Shown here: positions 16,095 through 25,069 of the stretch, piece by piece
Position numbering within the stretch: position 1 is the stretch's first letter
Layout of the letters: each line of letters starts with the position of its first letter
Source: Flavobacteriales bacterium
GTDB lineage: Bacteria; Bacteroidota; Bacteroidia; Flavobacteriales_C; GCA-002722245
Direction of reading: 5' to 3'
DNA: 55,647 nucleotides
NCBI GenBank assembly: GCA_002722245.1
Contig: PBLA01000012.1
Coordinates: 1-55,647, forward strand
Translations under genes and position numbers: made by a program
Notes under the pieces: model-generated
What the model was told of the DNA's origin: nothing
The model's input: the letters and a program-made list of their open reading frames with translations, nothing else
Database searches by the model: none

Positions 16095-16331
16095 ATGACG
16101 AGATTATTTCTGTATTTCTATTCAAAAACACAATGGACATTTCTGTTTATCCTTTTTGTGCTTCTTGGGGCTTCTTGCAGCAAAAAATGTACTGAAGTTC
16201 CGTGTGAAAGGGGGTATTTGAAAATTTATGCTCCGGTTTGTGGATGTAACAATTTGACGTATTCGAATTCTTCGGAGGCAGAATGTAAAGGGATACATGA
16301 GTATACAGATGGCCCCTGCAAAGAGGATTAA
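16095..16331 (+). CDS. Lipoprotein with one Kazal-like domain
   Basis: 78 residues from the ATG at 16095 (the frame is open two codons further upstream, to a TTG). The lipobox GASC puts the lipidated cysteine at 28, as in both larger homologues. One Kazal-like unit fills the rest: CTEVPCERGYLKIYAPVCGCNN, with TYSN, ECKGI and GPC. It follows the two-Kazal/DUF6174 gene by 45 bp and converges on the small gene at 16380, with a clean terminator between them. The core here reads YAPVCGC rather than YDPVCGC, so the residue just before the core proline, near where a Kazal reactive loop would be, differs between paralogues. Confidence 0.82.
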   Translation: MTRLFLYFYSKTQWTFLFILFVLLGASCSKKCTEVPCERGYLKIYAPVCGCNNLTYSNSSEAECKGIHEYTDGPCKED

Positions 16332-16336
16332 TGTGA

Positions 16337-16358
16337 AAAAGGGGACTCCTCCCCTTTT
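16337..16358. terminator. Bidirectional terminator between Kazal gene and small gene S4
   Basis: A 9-bp perfect stem AAAAGGGGA / TCCCCTTTT with loop CTCC. T-runs on both strands suit the two convergent genes. Confidence 0.85.
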
Positions 16359-16379
16359 ACTTCTTTCAATACTTACTCA

Positions 16380-16607
16380 TTAATTTTGTAAATGATCTTG
16401 ACCATGCACTCCAAAATAGTTTTCGGGATATTCACTGAGGTACTCTACCTCTTGAAAAATCGCGCGCTTAATTAGTCCTTTCATTTTTTCTTTTGTAAAG
16501 GCGTCTATTTTACAGTGGGGACTGGAATAATGTTTTTTTAATAATTCCAATACTAGATTTTCGGTTGTTTCAATAAAGCCTTTTTCCATTTTGATTTTGT
16601 CTTCCAT
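16380..16607 (-). CDS. 75-residue conserved small protein, family copy S4
   Basis: Fourth member of the family and closest to the copy at 6054 (10 of 75 residues differ). It has the shared core DAFTK.KMKGLIKRAIFQEVEYL and the end PENYFGVHGQDHLQN. It lies tail-to-tail with a Kazal lipoprotein across a shared terminator, as the 6054 copy does. Its start defines the family N-terminus (MEDKIKMEKGF). Function unknown. Confidence 0.8.
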   Translation of the reverse strand: MEDKIKMEKGFIETTENLVLELLKKHYSSPHCKIDAFTKEKMKGLIKRAIFQEVEYLSEYPENYFGVHGQDHLQN

Positions 16608-16831
16608 CGCCTGTAACTTTTAATTATCAACGTCTTCTTGTATGTGTTTGGTATTCCAAGAAGATTACTTAACTAAGAACTTCAAAAACGAGGCCAAACT
16701 TTTTTTGCGCCGATAAACAAAGCTCTTCCAAACGCTATAGGAGGTATAGCTATTACTATAATGCCAATTTCACGAAAAGTTACACAAGCTTATAACGCCT
16801 TACTCTATTTGTCGACGGGTTCATTTATTAA

Positions 16832-18079
16832 TTAGGCTTTAAACGCTACACGATATTTCTTGCGCTTGATGAATAGTTTGGAACCTATTAATATAATGAT
16901 CAAACTTGCCCCAAACAGGGGCAATAGTATCCCAAGAATACTGATTATAATAGTGGGAACGATGGCTATACCTCCCTTTTCGCTTCCCGAAATTTTAAGA
17001 CCACTTGGGGAAGGTCGATAAAGATAGGAATAGATGGCAGCAATGCTTAACAGAGTGAGTGCTACTGCTGTCACCAATATGAGTACAAAATTCCACATTC
17101 CAAACTTTCCTTGATGAAAGGCCATTAACCAAAGTCGTGATTTCATCATTATTCCAATATCATCCCATGTATTTTGAGCGATGACTTCGCCTGTATATTG
17201 ATCAAAATGAATACTTTTCATTTCACTAAAATGGGTAGTTTCATTGCTAACCGTGTATACGCCTTCTGGAGATTTGGGTAAATTCAAACTCACTTCTCCC
17301 TCTAGGTTTAGGGCTGCTGCTTTTTGAAGCATTTTATCAATAGTTACTACTTGCCCTGAGTGAGAAGAGGATAATACACCTCTTCCCTGCCACGTAGTGG
17401 GGAAACCGCTTTGGGTTGTTTTTTGCACCCATTTATATCCACTACCGAAAACATCGGTCCAGGGAAACCCTCCCATAAGAATAACAATAAGAAGCAATGA
17501 AAACCAAAACCCTAATACAGTGTGTAAATCTCTGAAAAAAAGTCGTTTTGAAGCCTTTACACGAATGGTAAACAACCCTTTCAACCCTCTCTCTTTTGGC
17601 CAAAAAAGATAAACACCGGATAGAATAAGTACAAACATCCAACTGGCCACTAGCTCCACTATTTTTGTCCCAAAACTCCCTAAAAGTAATTCACCATGCA
17701 ACTTCCTTACTTTATGCATATCGGTTTCTGATACATTAATTTTCCCTAGTACAGAACCATTGGATGGGTTAATATACATGGATGATTTGTGAGAGAATCT
17801 TCCTGAAGTAAATTGAGTAGTTTGGTTTTTGGCTTGGGGTAAAACGATTGCCTGCGGATGTTTAGACCAATTTTCCTGAGCAATTTTTAATTGCGATTCA
17901 TAGGAAATTGTTTGTCCGGTGGGCTCATAGGTTTTGTAGCTTTCATACACGTCTTTTTCGTAATTGTCTTTAAAAAGATAAACTACCCCTGTTACCGATA
18001 ATAAAAGCACAAATGGAACGATGATGATCCCTGCTATAAAATGACTTTTCCAAAGCCAGCTGTAAAGGCGGTTTTTCAT
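16832..18079 (-). CDS. PepSY-associated transmembrane protein
   Basis: 415 residues from the ATG at 18079; an upstream in-frame ATG at 18112 lies inside the receptor gene. The start is 1 nt from the receptor's stop, so the two are probably translationally coupled. Four or five membrane segments are visible (residues about 15-35, 155-180, 205-225, 330-350, 370-400). The first periplasmic loop holds a PepSY-like region with HKVRKLHGELLLG, typical of the PepSY_TM family of inner-membrane proteins found next to siderophore and metal receptors. Some members act as ferric-chelate reductases or transporters. A role in handling the receptor's substrate is inferred from the neighbourhood. Confidence 0.88.
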   Translation of the reverse strand: MKNRLYSWLWKSHFIAGIIIVPFVLLLSVTGVVYLFKDNYEKDVYESYKTYEPTGQTISYESQLKIAQENWSKHPQAIVLPQAKNQTTQFTSGRFSHKSSMYINPSNGSVLGKINVSETDMHKVRKLHGELLLGSFGTKIVELVASWMFVLILSGVYLFWPKERGLKGLFTIRVKASKRLFFRDLHTVLGFWFSLLLIVILMGGFPWTDVFGSGYKWVQKTTQSGFPTTWQGRGVLSSSHSGQVVTIDKMLQKAAALNLEGEVSLNLPKSPEGVYTVSNETTHFSEMKSIHFDQYTGEVIAQNTWDDIGIMMKSRLWLMAFHQGKFGMWNFVLILVTAVALTLLSIAAIYSYLYRPSPSGLKISGSEKGGIAIVPTIIISILGILLPLFGASLIIILIGSKLFIKRKKYRVAFKA

Positions 18080-18080
18080 G

Positions 18081-20375
18081 TTACTTTTTTTGGAATTTGT
18101 ACGCCAATCCAATATTTACATTTCTTGGTCGCCCTAATGAGTAGCGTTGCCCCCAATTAGTTGCTCGAGCTACTGTTGCATAGAGCTCATCGGTAAGATT
18201 CATTACATTGGTCCAAACTTCAAAGGCTTTATACTCATAGCCCAGTCGTAAATTTAGAATGTCGTATCCATTATAAATTTTAGCATTTTCTTTTTCCATA
18301 TAGTAACGATCAATGTGCTGCCATTCTATGCTTGATCGAAATCCTTTTAAGGCACTTGGCTTATAGGTTAATTGACTATTCATAATCCAATTGGGGGATT
18401 GTGGCATTACTTTCCCTGCGTAATCTGTCCCTTCTATTGTGTAATCGGTAAATTGATGAATGGCGTATGTTCCACTTACTCGTATAAAAAGATCTTTAGC
18501 GAGTTTATCTTTTAATGAATATTCTATTCCTTGATGTAAGGTTTTACCGGCATTTTCCTGTTGGGTAGATCCATCATCTTTTAAAACTGAGATGATCTCA
18601 TTCACTCCTTCCATTCGGTAAATGCTCCATTCAAACCTTGCTCTTTCTCCAAACAAAGTGGACCAACCTCCTACTTCATAACTGTCATAGTAAACGGGTT
18701 TTAATGAAGGTATATCATTTCCTACGTAAAGTGTGGTTACTTGCGGAGGAACATATCCTTGACTGTAGTTCACGTATGCTCCTGTGTGCTTTTTAATTTG
18801 ATAGGTCGCGCCTATTTTAGGGATTACACGTGAGAAAATGTTTTGGCCATCTTCTACAGCGGTAAAGGAGTTACTGCCTAAATTGTTATCAAAAAGGTAC
18901 CTGAAGTTATCATACCGCACACCTAAAAGCACCTTTAAATTTTTGATTGGCTCTGACTTAAATTGTCCATAAATCGCGGTGTTAAAAATGTTGGCTTGAT
19001 AATCTGCGAGTAAACTATCCGATGAGTTGAACGATTCATAAATACCATCATCATTTTTCAAAATAGAAATATAATTTGCATCATAGGTGTTTGGACTATA
19101 ATCGGCACTTGCTCCAGCTACTAAACTGGAATTATATCGTTTAAATTGTTGCTTGTGTTGTACGATTAATCCTGCACTTTGAAAAGCGTTCTCATTTTCC
19201 TCACCATGGGCTAAATTAGGATCACCTGTTCCACTCCATGGTTTATAATCATCTTTTACTCGATAAGATGGATTTTGTGCAATGGAATTGTTTCTGAAAA
19301 ACCCTGTAACATTTGTTTTACTGTTCTTATTCCAGTAATGATTATAAGCTACCTTAGAGCGAAAGGCATTTACTGCTCTATGTGTAAAGGTTTGATTAGA
19401 TCCATATGATTTTTCATAAAACTTTGTGCTGTCCAATGAGCCTCCCATCTCTGAGTAGTAATCAATAAACGAATTAGACCAAATTAACTCACTTTTTTTG
19501 CTCAAATTATACTGCATATTCGCACTTAAGGCTAATTTATTAAAATCGGAGTGCGCCAACAATCCATCGGTTTGATTTGCGTAGTATCCTGCAATTCGGA
19601 AACCGCGCTTCTTTTTCAAGGTACTCGAAGTATAAAAGTCTGTTCGTTTATACCCTAAATTATTACCCTGAACACTTACTCCAGCAGTGGGTTTTAATGT
19701 GGGCTTTTTAGAAATAAAATTTACTGCACCGCCAATGGCTTCACTACCATACATACTGGACGCTGGTCCTCTTACAATTTCGATTCTACTTACATTTGCC
19801 ATATTAATTTCCAATAGGGCGTTATGGTTAAACACACCTGATGTTCTTATGGGAATTCCATCTTCAAGGTATAAATAAGAGGCTCCATAATCTATTGGCC
19901 TACGAATACTCATTGTGTGCTGTTCATTTCCTAAATCCACCATATTTACTCCAGGTGTCTGATTTAGTACCTGATCAATGGATGTGGGTTTATTCGCCTC
20001 AATGGTTTCTGTATTTACAGATGAAATGGCCACTGGGGTTTCTTCTCTTAACTCCTGTTCTCTATTGGTACTAATCACCACTGAATTAAGTCCAATTGGT
20101 AAAAGCGACAATTTCATGATGACATTTTCGGTTGCCAGAATGGTTTTTTGCCCATATCCGTTTGCCATAAACAGTAAGGAGTCTGTTCCCCAAACTGCGT
20201 CTATTGAAAAACTTCCCGAATAATCAGAAAATGTACTTTGATTGTTAGCGGTGTTGATCACCTGTACAAAAGGTAAGGGCTCTCCGCTTGCTTTATTTAT
20301 TGCTGTGCCATTAACATTTTGTCCACGGCTTAGTATTGCCCCGAATATTAGGCAAATAAGAATATTCTTTTTCAT
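18081..20375 (-). CDS. TonB-dependent outer-membrane receptor
   Basis: 764 residues. Signal peptide about 1-20, then a carboxypeptidase-regulatory-like domain (about 21-95, GTAINKASGEPLPFVQVINT), the plug (about 110-220, with PTSIDQVLNQTPGV, LYLEDGIPI, RIEIVRGPASSMYGSEAIGG) and a 22-strand barrel ending in an aromatic-poor YKFQKK. The family imports siderophores, haem, copper chelates or vitamin B12 using TonB energy. The PepSY membrane protein directly downstream favours an iron or other metal chelate. The small CxxxC protein upstream (20483) is a common companion of such receptors in Bacteroidota. A -7-like box (20392-20399) lies 16 nt upstream, so it may also have its own promoter. Confidence 0.93.
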   Translation of the reverse strand: MKKNILICLIFGAILSRGQNVNGTAINKASGEPLPFVQVINTANNQSTFSDYSGSFSIDAVWGTDSLLFMANGYGQKTILATENVIMKLSLLPIGLNSVVISTNREQELREETPVAISSVNTETIEANKPTSIDQVLNQTPGVNMVDLGNEQHTMSIRRPIDYGASYLYLEDGIPIRTSGVFNHNALLEINMANVSRIEIVRGPASSMYGSEAIGGAVNFISKKPTLKPTAGVSVQGNNLGYKRTDFYTSSTLKKKRGFRIAGYYANQTDGLLAHSDFNKLALSANMQYNLSKKSELIWSNSFIDYYSEMGGSLDSTKFYEKSYGSNQTFTHRAVNAFRSKVAYNHYWNKNSKTNVTGFFRNNSIAQNPSYRVKDDYKPWSGTGDPNLAHGEENENAFQSAGLIVQHKQQFKRYNSSLVAGASADYSPNTYDANYISILKNDDGIYESFNSSDSLLADYQANIFNTAIYGQFKSEPIKNLKVLLGVRYDNFRYLFDNNLGSNSFTAVEDGQNIFSRVIPKIGATYQIKKHTGAYVNYSQGYVPPQVTTLYVGNDIPSLKPVYYDSYEVGGWSTLFGERARFEWSIYRMEGVNEIISVLKDDGSTQQENAGKTLHQGIEYSLKDKLAKDLFIRVSGTYAIHQFTDYTIEGTDYAGKVMPQSPNWIMNSQLTYKPSALKGFRSSIEWQHIDRYYMEKENAKIYNGYDILNLRLGYEYKAFEVWTNVMNLTDELYATVARATNWGQRYSLGRPRNVNIGLAYKFQKK

Positions 20376-20391
20376 TTAAATTTCGTTTAAT

Positions 20392-20399
20392 CAAATATA
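20392..20399 (-). promoter_or_regulatory. Possible internal -7 box upstream of the TonB receptor
   Basis: TATATTTG on the minus strand matches TAnnTTTG exactly. The nearest TTG is only 15 nt upstream, shorter than usual. Confidence 0.3.
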
Positions 20400-20482
20400 T
20401 TTTTGCTCGTATAACAATAGGATAGTTACATATTTATTATGCACTTAACTCTACCAATACAAAGCGATTTTTTTATGTATGA

Positions 20483-20866
20483 TTAAGCGAATTGGGGCGG
20501 TTGGAGCGGTTTAGTTAAAAATCCGATGAGTAACTCCGAATTGGTTTTTACAAAACATGTTTTCGGTTCATGTTGGTGTAGAGCAGGAATACTCGAAATA
20601 GATCCTTTTGAATAAAATAAAACATCCAATTTAATACGTTGCTCAAGAGGTGCCTTTTCTTTTTCTTCTTGCTCTTGCTCCTGTAGTTTTTTTGCTAAAT
20701 AACATTTTCCGTTACACTTCATTTTAGGAATTTCACGGTTTTCACACAGTTCTTTAGCGATATAATCCTGATTGATTTTAAAACTGAAGTAGACGATCAT
20801 TTTACTGGATTGGGTGTATGCAATCGCAACGAGTAAAAAAATACAAACCAATCTCCTCCACATCAT
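20483..20866 (-). CDS. Small exported or membrane-anchored CxxxC protein of a metal-uptake operon
   Basis: 127 residues. A hydrophobic N-terminus (VCIFLLVAIAYTQSS) is followed by the motif KMKCNGKCYLAKKL (CxxxC, about residues 50-63) after a third cysteine in LCENREIP. A Gln/Glu/Lys-rich stretch and a HQHEP segment follow. I know this type only as a conserved hypothetical often found next to TonB receptors in Bacteroidota; metal binding by the cysteines and histidines is an inference. It is first in an apparent operon with the receptor (107 bp gap) and PepSY protein. The promoter box ends only 4 nt before the ATG, so the mRNA may be leaderless; there are two adjacent ATG codons. Confidence 0.78.
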   Translation of the reverse strand: MMWRRLVCIFLLVAIAYTQSSKMIVYFSFKINQDYIAKELCENREIPKMKCNGKCYLAKKLQEQEQEEKEKAPLEQRIKLDVLFYSKGSISSIPALHQHEPKTCFVKTNSELLIGFLTKPLQPPQFA

Positions 20867-20870
20867 TTTG

Positions 20871-20900
20871 CAAAGATAATGAGAACTGATTGGTTTTGAA
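20871..20900 (-). promoter_or_regulatory. Candidate promoter of the small-protein/TonB/PepSY operon
   Basis: TATCTTTG on the minus strand (20871-20878) is an exact TAnnTTTG. A TTC (20898-20900) lies 19 nt upstream. Only 4 nt separate the box from the start codon. Confidence 0.45.
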
Positions 20901-20984
20901 AATTATAACAGTAATTCCCTGTTGTTAGATGCACGGGTTATCCTAGTGAAAGAATTGATATTTATCCCACTTAATTGATCTAAT

Positions 20985-23900
20985 TTACTTTTTAATGAGT
21001 TTAAAAACATCCACACCTTCTGTGGCTTTTACCTCAACAAAATATAGCCCAGGAGCACTTTGGATTTCAAATTGATAAATCCCTGTGAGTCCGGTTTGCT
21101 GTTGTATGATTTGACCATTTGAACTGTATATGTTGATTGTAGCGTTTCGTAATTCCCCCAAGTTCACATAAACTAAACCACTGTTTGGATTTGGATAAAC
21201 GGATACATTACTCATTGATACTGATTCATCGGTAGTCGTTAACGATCTGTATTTTATCTTCGGGGATGTTACTGTTATTTTCACGGATGTCATCTTCACA
21301 TAACTGCCATTTTTATAGGCCTTTACCTTTAATCTATATTCACCCGGTAGTGAAGGTACCCACTTATTGTAATACATCAATTTTGATGCCCTTACTGAAT
21401 CCGTTTTATCCAATTGGATTTTTTCACCACTTTTTTGAACAAGAAAGCGAAGCTCGTCTGCTTTAGACAGGTTACCTGAAACTCGAACATGCATTTTTAC
21501 ATCTTCTCCAACAGCATAGGTTTGACCATTTCTCAAAACTTTATATCTCAACATGAGTGGATTTTGCACTTCAATATTGGCTACTGTTTGTTGAACGTAT
21601 GTGTTGTTTAAATAAGCGGATGCCTTTAAAACGTAGCTACCGGGTTGTTTAGGTGTCCACTTGTATTTATACAACGACTTGTTTTCCGAAATACTTAATG
21701 TTTTAACCACATTTTCCGATGCACCAACTTTTTGAACTGTAAATTTAATCTTCGTTGCTTCGGAAAAATTACCGGAACACTCTACATGCATATTCACCTT
21801 CTTGCGCGTATTAAACACATCTCCTTCTTTTAATGTTTTAAAACGCATTTTAAATGTTTCCTGAACAACAATTTGATTGGCTGTAGCTTCAGTAATTAAT
21901 GACCCATTTTTTTGAGCGATTACTTTAAGTGTAAATGTCCCTGGTTCATTCGCAAGGTAGTTATGGGTATAATAGCCGGCATTATTTGTATTGACTGTAT
22001 GTACTACCGAGAATTCACCGTCGTCTTTCTTTACTAAAAACTTCAGTTCATCTGCATCGGTTAGTGTACCCATTAAATCAACGCTCATATTGATATGGTC
22101 TCCTTCTTTAAATGTTGATCCAGAATTTAAGCTGCTAAAGAGCATACTTAATGGTTCGTCATTATCCGAAATAATAATACTTGCTTCAGCAGTTGTAATA
22201 GTATACCCCTCACCGTGTAGCAACTTAAGCTCTACTGTTTCTTCCTCTTCTCCTGAAACCTGGTCATCTATTGGAGTAAGTAAAACATCAATGCTGTTTT
22301 GTCCTGCGGGTATAACTATGGGTGAGCCAGTATTTATACTATAATCCTGCTCCTGGGTAGCTGTACCGCTCAACGAAAAATTCACTTGGAGTGGAGAGGA
22401 TAAGTTTCCAGTTCTTGTAATTCTCCAAAGCCCTGGATCTAATTCTTCTTCAGCTGCTTCCGAATCTATAGCCGTTAGGGTAACGTCCACGATTGGCTCC
22501 TCATCCAACACAGTGACATCTACATATCCTGTGTAAACCACATCATCCACTCTCGTCCAGTACGCAAAACCATCGATGCCTGAAAATCCGTTATCTGGAG
22601 TATATGCTAAGTTTGTTCCATTCCAGGTAACATTCCCGTGGTTCGGTCCTGCAAGCTCTGTATTGTTCTCCTCAGCTCCTTGTATATTCAGTGCAATATC
22701 AGCCTTTAAATTTTTATAGGTTTCTACTGCAATTGTATTGTTATTACTATGGGTAACCGTTGACGAGAAACGATCATTCGTATATCGCCATGAATCCGTT
22801 AATCCATTGTACACTACATCTTCTGAAACAGTTGTGAACTGAACATTTACCTTGGCATTGGCTGTTGACCCAGGCACGCCCTTTACTCTCACGTATTGCG
22901 CTACATTATAATTTTCAGGAGTGAACACTAATTTTTGAGGCCCCACAATCCCTACTGAGGGATTTGTAGTTTGTACCAATACAGTCACATTACTTTTTGG
23001 ACGAAACATAAAACGAATCGATAACTTTTCGGACTCATCTTTATTGATGGTTAGTGCATCAACAGAGGAAGGAAGAACTTTAAATCCAGGTGCTCTTGTG
23101 GTTAAATGAGACATCCTCCATGCGGTTTCATAGGCTACTTTTCGTGCGTACCATTTGTTCCAGGTTGAACTACTTCGTTCAGGCTCATCATTCACTGAAC
23201 ATCTCCCGGTAAGAATTGTAGCCATATAGGTTCCTATTGCATCCAAAAGAACTCCATTCATATGATTGTTGTCTGGCACTACCTTTAATGTAGGGTCTGC
23301 ATCATAAATCCGTGACCACATTAATCGAACTGGAACGGAACGTACATTGAGAGGAAGACCTTTTTCTCGAGTTCCTGGTCGTATCATATTATACGCTATT
23401 CCTAAATCGGTTCCATCGTTGTAATACACACCATTATAAAACCGTTTATCTATTCCATAGAGCATGGTTGTAGGAGCCCAATGTTGTGCGCCGTGATTAT
23501 CCTGCATCGGAAATCCTATGGTGTTTTTATAATAATTAGGATTCACCTCATAGTCTTTATTATCCTCATACCAATCGTTTCCTCTTCCGTAATTCAAATC
23601 AATAGGTCCTTTGGATTTTGCATAGGAACGTCCTAGTGGTTTGTTGCTCATCCGAAGTCTTGAAAAGGCTCCTTGTAATCTTGGCTTTATTCCGTTTTCT
23701 GTGCTGGATCCGGTTTCGCAAAAATCAACATGACGAGCAGTGTGTTCCAACATCTGGAAAGGATTGATACCTTTATAAATACCTGAGTACTGAACAACTC
23801 CTTGGTTATTTTTCATAGTGAGAAAGGCATGATTTGCTATATCAGAAGAAACACTGGTGTTGCGATATACATAGGATGAGGTTTCTGCGCTTTTATTATA

Positions 23901-24620
23901 CAATGTACTGTAAATGGAAGCTGCCGATAAATAAGCTCCGTTTGCTGTTGGATGACTTAACCCAGCATCTTTATTTGATAAACTCTCCCAAGCCTTCCCT
24001 GCAGGTATCACTCTTAAATCCGCACTGTTCCCAATTCGATATACCACCTCATTGAAATCAGCAACGGAAAAGTTGGAAGTATTTTCTGGCCATTGTGCAA
24101 ACAATATAGTTTCCGCTCCACCTTTAGAAATCTCCTCTGTAAGCAGTTGTACTCCTTCTGCAAAAACACCGGGCATATTGGCAAGTAGATATGGATCTGC
24201 CATTAAAACAACATAATCCCAATCTGTACCTCCTTCCCCACGAAGATTGGCTAAACGAGCTTTCCTTCCTTCGGGCCATACAAAATACTGAGCGAGACTG
24301 TACCTACGAAAATTCATCGAGCGTACATTATTACTTCCTGACCCCACTCTAGTATCTTTTGTTTTATTGGCATAAATATCCTCAACAACTACATTCACGT
24401 TTCCAGAAATAGAACCATCATTTGACAGAATGTTTTGTAATTCATTCCCAATACCAACAGGGCTAAAAGCTTTTTCATGGATTGTACCATGCTCTTTACT
24501 CTCAGAATAAGAATGACTGGAGCCGATAATTAAAACATTAATACCTTGTGAATAAACTGTATTTGTTATCAAGGTTACCAGAAAAAGGGTAAACCCAAAA
24601 AAATGGATGGATCGCTTCAT
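20985..24620 (-). CDS. Giant secreted SGNH-like protein with Calx-beta, Ig-like repeats and type A T9SS signal
   Basis: 1211 residues. Signal peptide ends TVYSQG. Residues about 27-245 look like an SGNH hydrolase: GSSHS at 33-37, YVVLMADP, FAQWPEN, and HPTANGAYLSAASIY. The aspartate is five residues before the histidine, not three, so activity is uncertain. About 310-560 is unassigned. A cadherin-like unit (NHGNVTWNG..YTPDNGFSGIDGF) is followed by a Calx-beta domain (about 700-810). Three ~100-residue Ig-like modules (pattern G..F..G..I.M.V...G....AD.LKF.V.K) come next. The last ~80 residues are a type A sorting domain (VYPNPNSG, GLYFVEV, FKLIKK). The modules and tail match those of the divergent GH16 protein at 25245. 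A polysaccharide-processing surface enzyme is inferred. Confidence 0.85.
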   Translation of the reverse strand: MKRSIHFFGFTLFLVTLITNTVYSQGINVLIIGSSHSYSESKEHGTIHEKAFSPVGIGNELQNILSNDGSISGNVNVVVEDIYANKTKDTRVGSGSNNVRSMNFRRYSLAQYFVWPEGRKARLANLRGEGGTDWDYVVLMADPYLLANMPGVFAEGVQLLTEEISKGGAETILFAQWPENTSNFSVADFNEVVYRIGNSADLRVIPAGKAWESLSNKDAGLSHPTANGAYLSAASIYSTLYNKSAETSSYVYRNTSVSSDIANHAFLTMKNNQGVVQYSGIYKGINPFQMLEHTARHVDFCETGSSTENGIKPRLQGAFSRLRMSNKPLGRSYAKSKGPIDLNYGRGNDWYEDNKDYEVNPNYYKNTIGFPMQDNHGAQHWAPTTMLYGIDKRFYNGVYYNDGTDLGIAYNMIRPGTREKGLPLNVRSVPVRLMWSRIYDADPTLKVVPDNNHMNGVLLDAIGTYMATILTGRCSVNDEPERSSSTWNKWYARKVAYETAWRMSHLTTRAPGFKVLPSSVDALTINKDESEKLSIRFMFRPKSNVTVLVQTTNPSVGIVGPQKLVFTPENYNVAQYVRVKGVPGSTANAKVNVQFTTVSEDVVYNGLTDSWRYTNDRFSSTVTHSNNNTIAVETYKNLKADIALNIQGAEENNTELAGPNHGNVTWNGTNLAYTPDNGFSGIDGFAYWTRVDDVVYTGYVDVTVLDEEPIVDVTLTAIDSEAAEEELDPGLWRITRTGNLSSPLQVNFSLSGTATQEQDYSINTGSPIVIPAGQNSIDVLLTPIDDQVSGEEEETVELKLLHGEGYTITTAEASIIISDNDEPLSMLFSSLNSGSTFKEGDHINMSVDLMGTLTDADELKFLVKKDDGEFSVVHTVNTNNAGYYTHNYLANEPGTFTLKVIAQKNGSLITEATANQIVVQETFKMRFKTLKEGDVFNTRKKVNMHVECSGNFSEATKIKFTVQKVGASENVVKTLSISENKSLYKYKWTPKQPGSYVLKASAYLNNTYVQQTVANIEVQNPLMLRYKVLRNGQTYAVGEDVKMHVRVSGNLSKADELRFLVQKSGEKIQLDKTDSVRASKLMYYNKWVPSLPGEYRLKVKAYKNGSYVKMTSVKITVTSPKIKYRSLTTTDESVSMSNVSVYPNPNSGLVYVNLGELRNATINIYSSNGQIIQQQTGLTGIYQFEIQSAPGLYFVEVKATEGVDVFKLIKK

Positions 24621-24722
24621 TTACATTAGGTGTTTAAACATTATTATTTGGTTAACACACAGTTCATGCTGCATGAGGCGATATTAAAAATAAGGGCTGT
24701 AGGGGTATTCAAAAAGTTTGCG

Positions 24723-24730
24723 CAAATATA
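24723..24730 (-). promoter_or_regulatory. Candidate -7 box for the giant SGNH-like protein
   Basis: TATATTTG on the minus strand is an exact TAnnTTTG, about 100 nt from the ATG at 24620. No good -33 TTG at the right distance. Confidence 0.35.
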
Positions 24731-25069
24731 CAACTTCAATTCATATCAGATCGTTTTTTTAACTCCTCTAACAGTGAATAAAATAAGGTGATAGACTTTT
24801 AACGCTTAATAAATGGATTGTAATAATCGTTTATAAAACACTTAATTATTTGATTTTAAGCTGATTAAAAAAGCATACACTTATATAAAAACAATACTTA
24901 ACAAATTAAGTAATTGACGAACCTCCCTCTTTATCACGTAATTGCAACTGGAATTCGCCTGTGGTGTGATTTGTTCTTCCTTATTTGAATACTCACCCAC
25001 CCTAAATTTAAAGATTTAGCAAATCATTATATCATTGGTGTAATTCCTTAACAACTAAACTGATATAAG

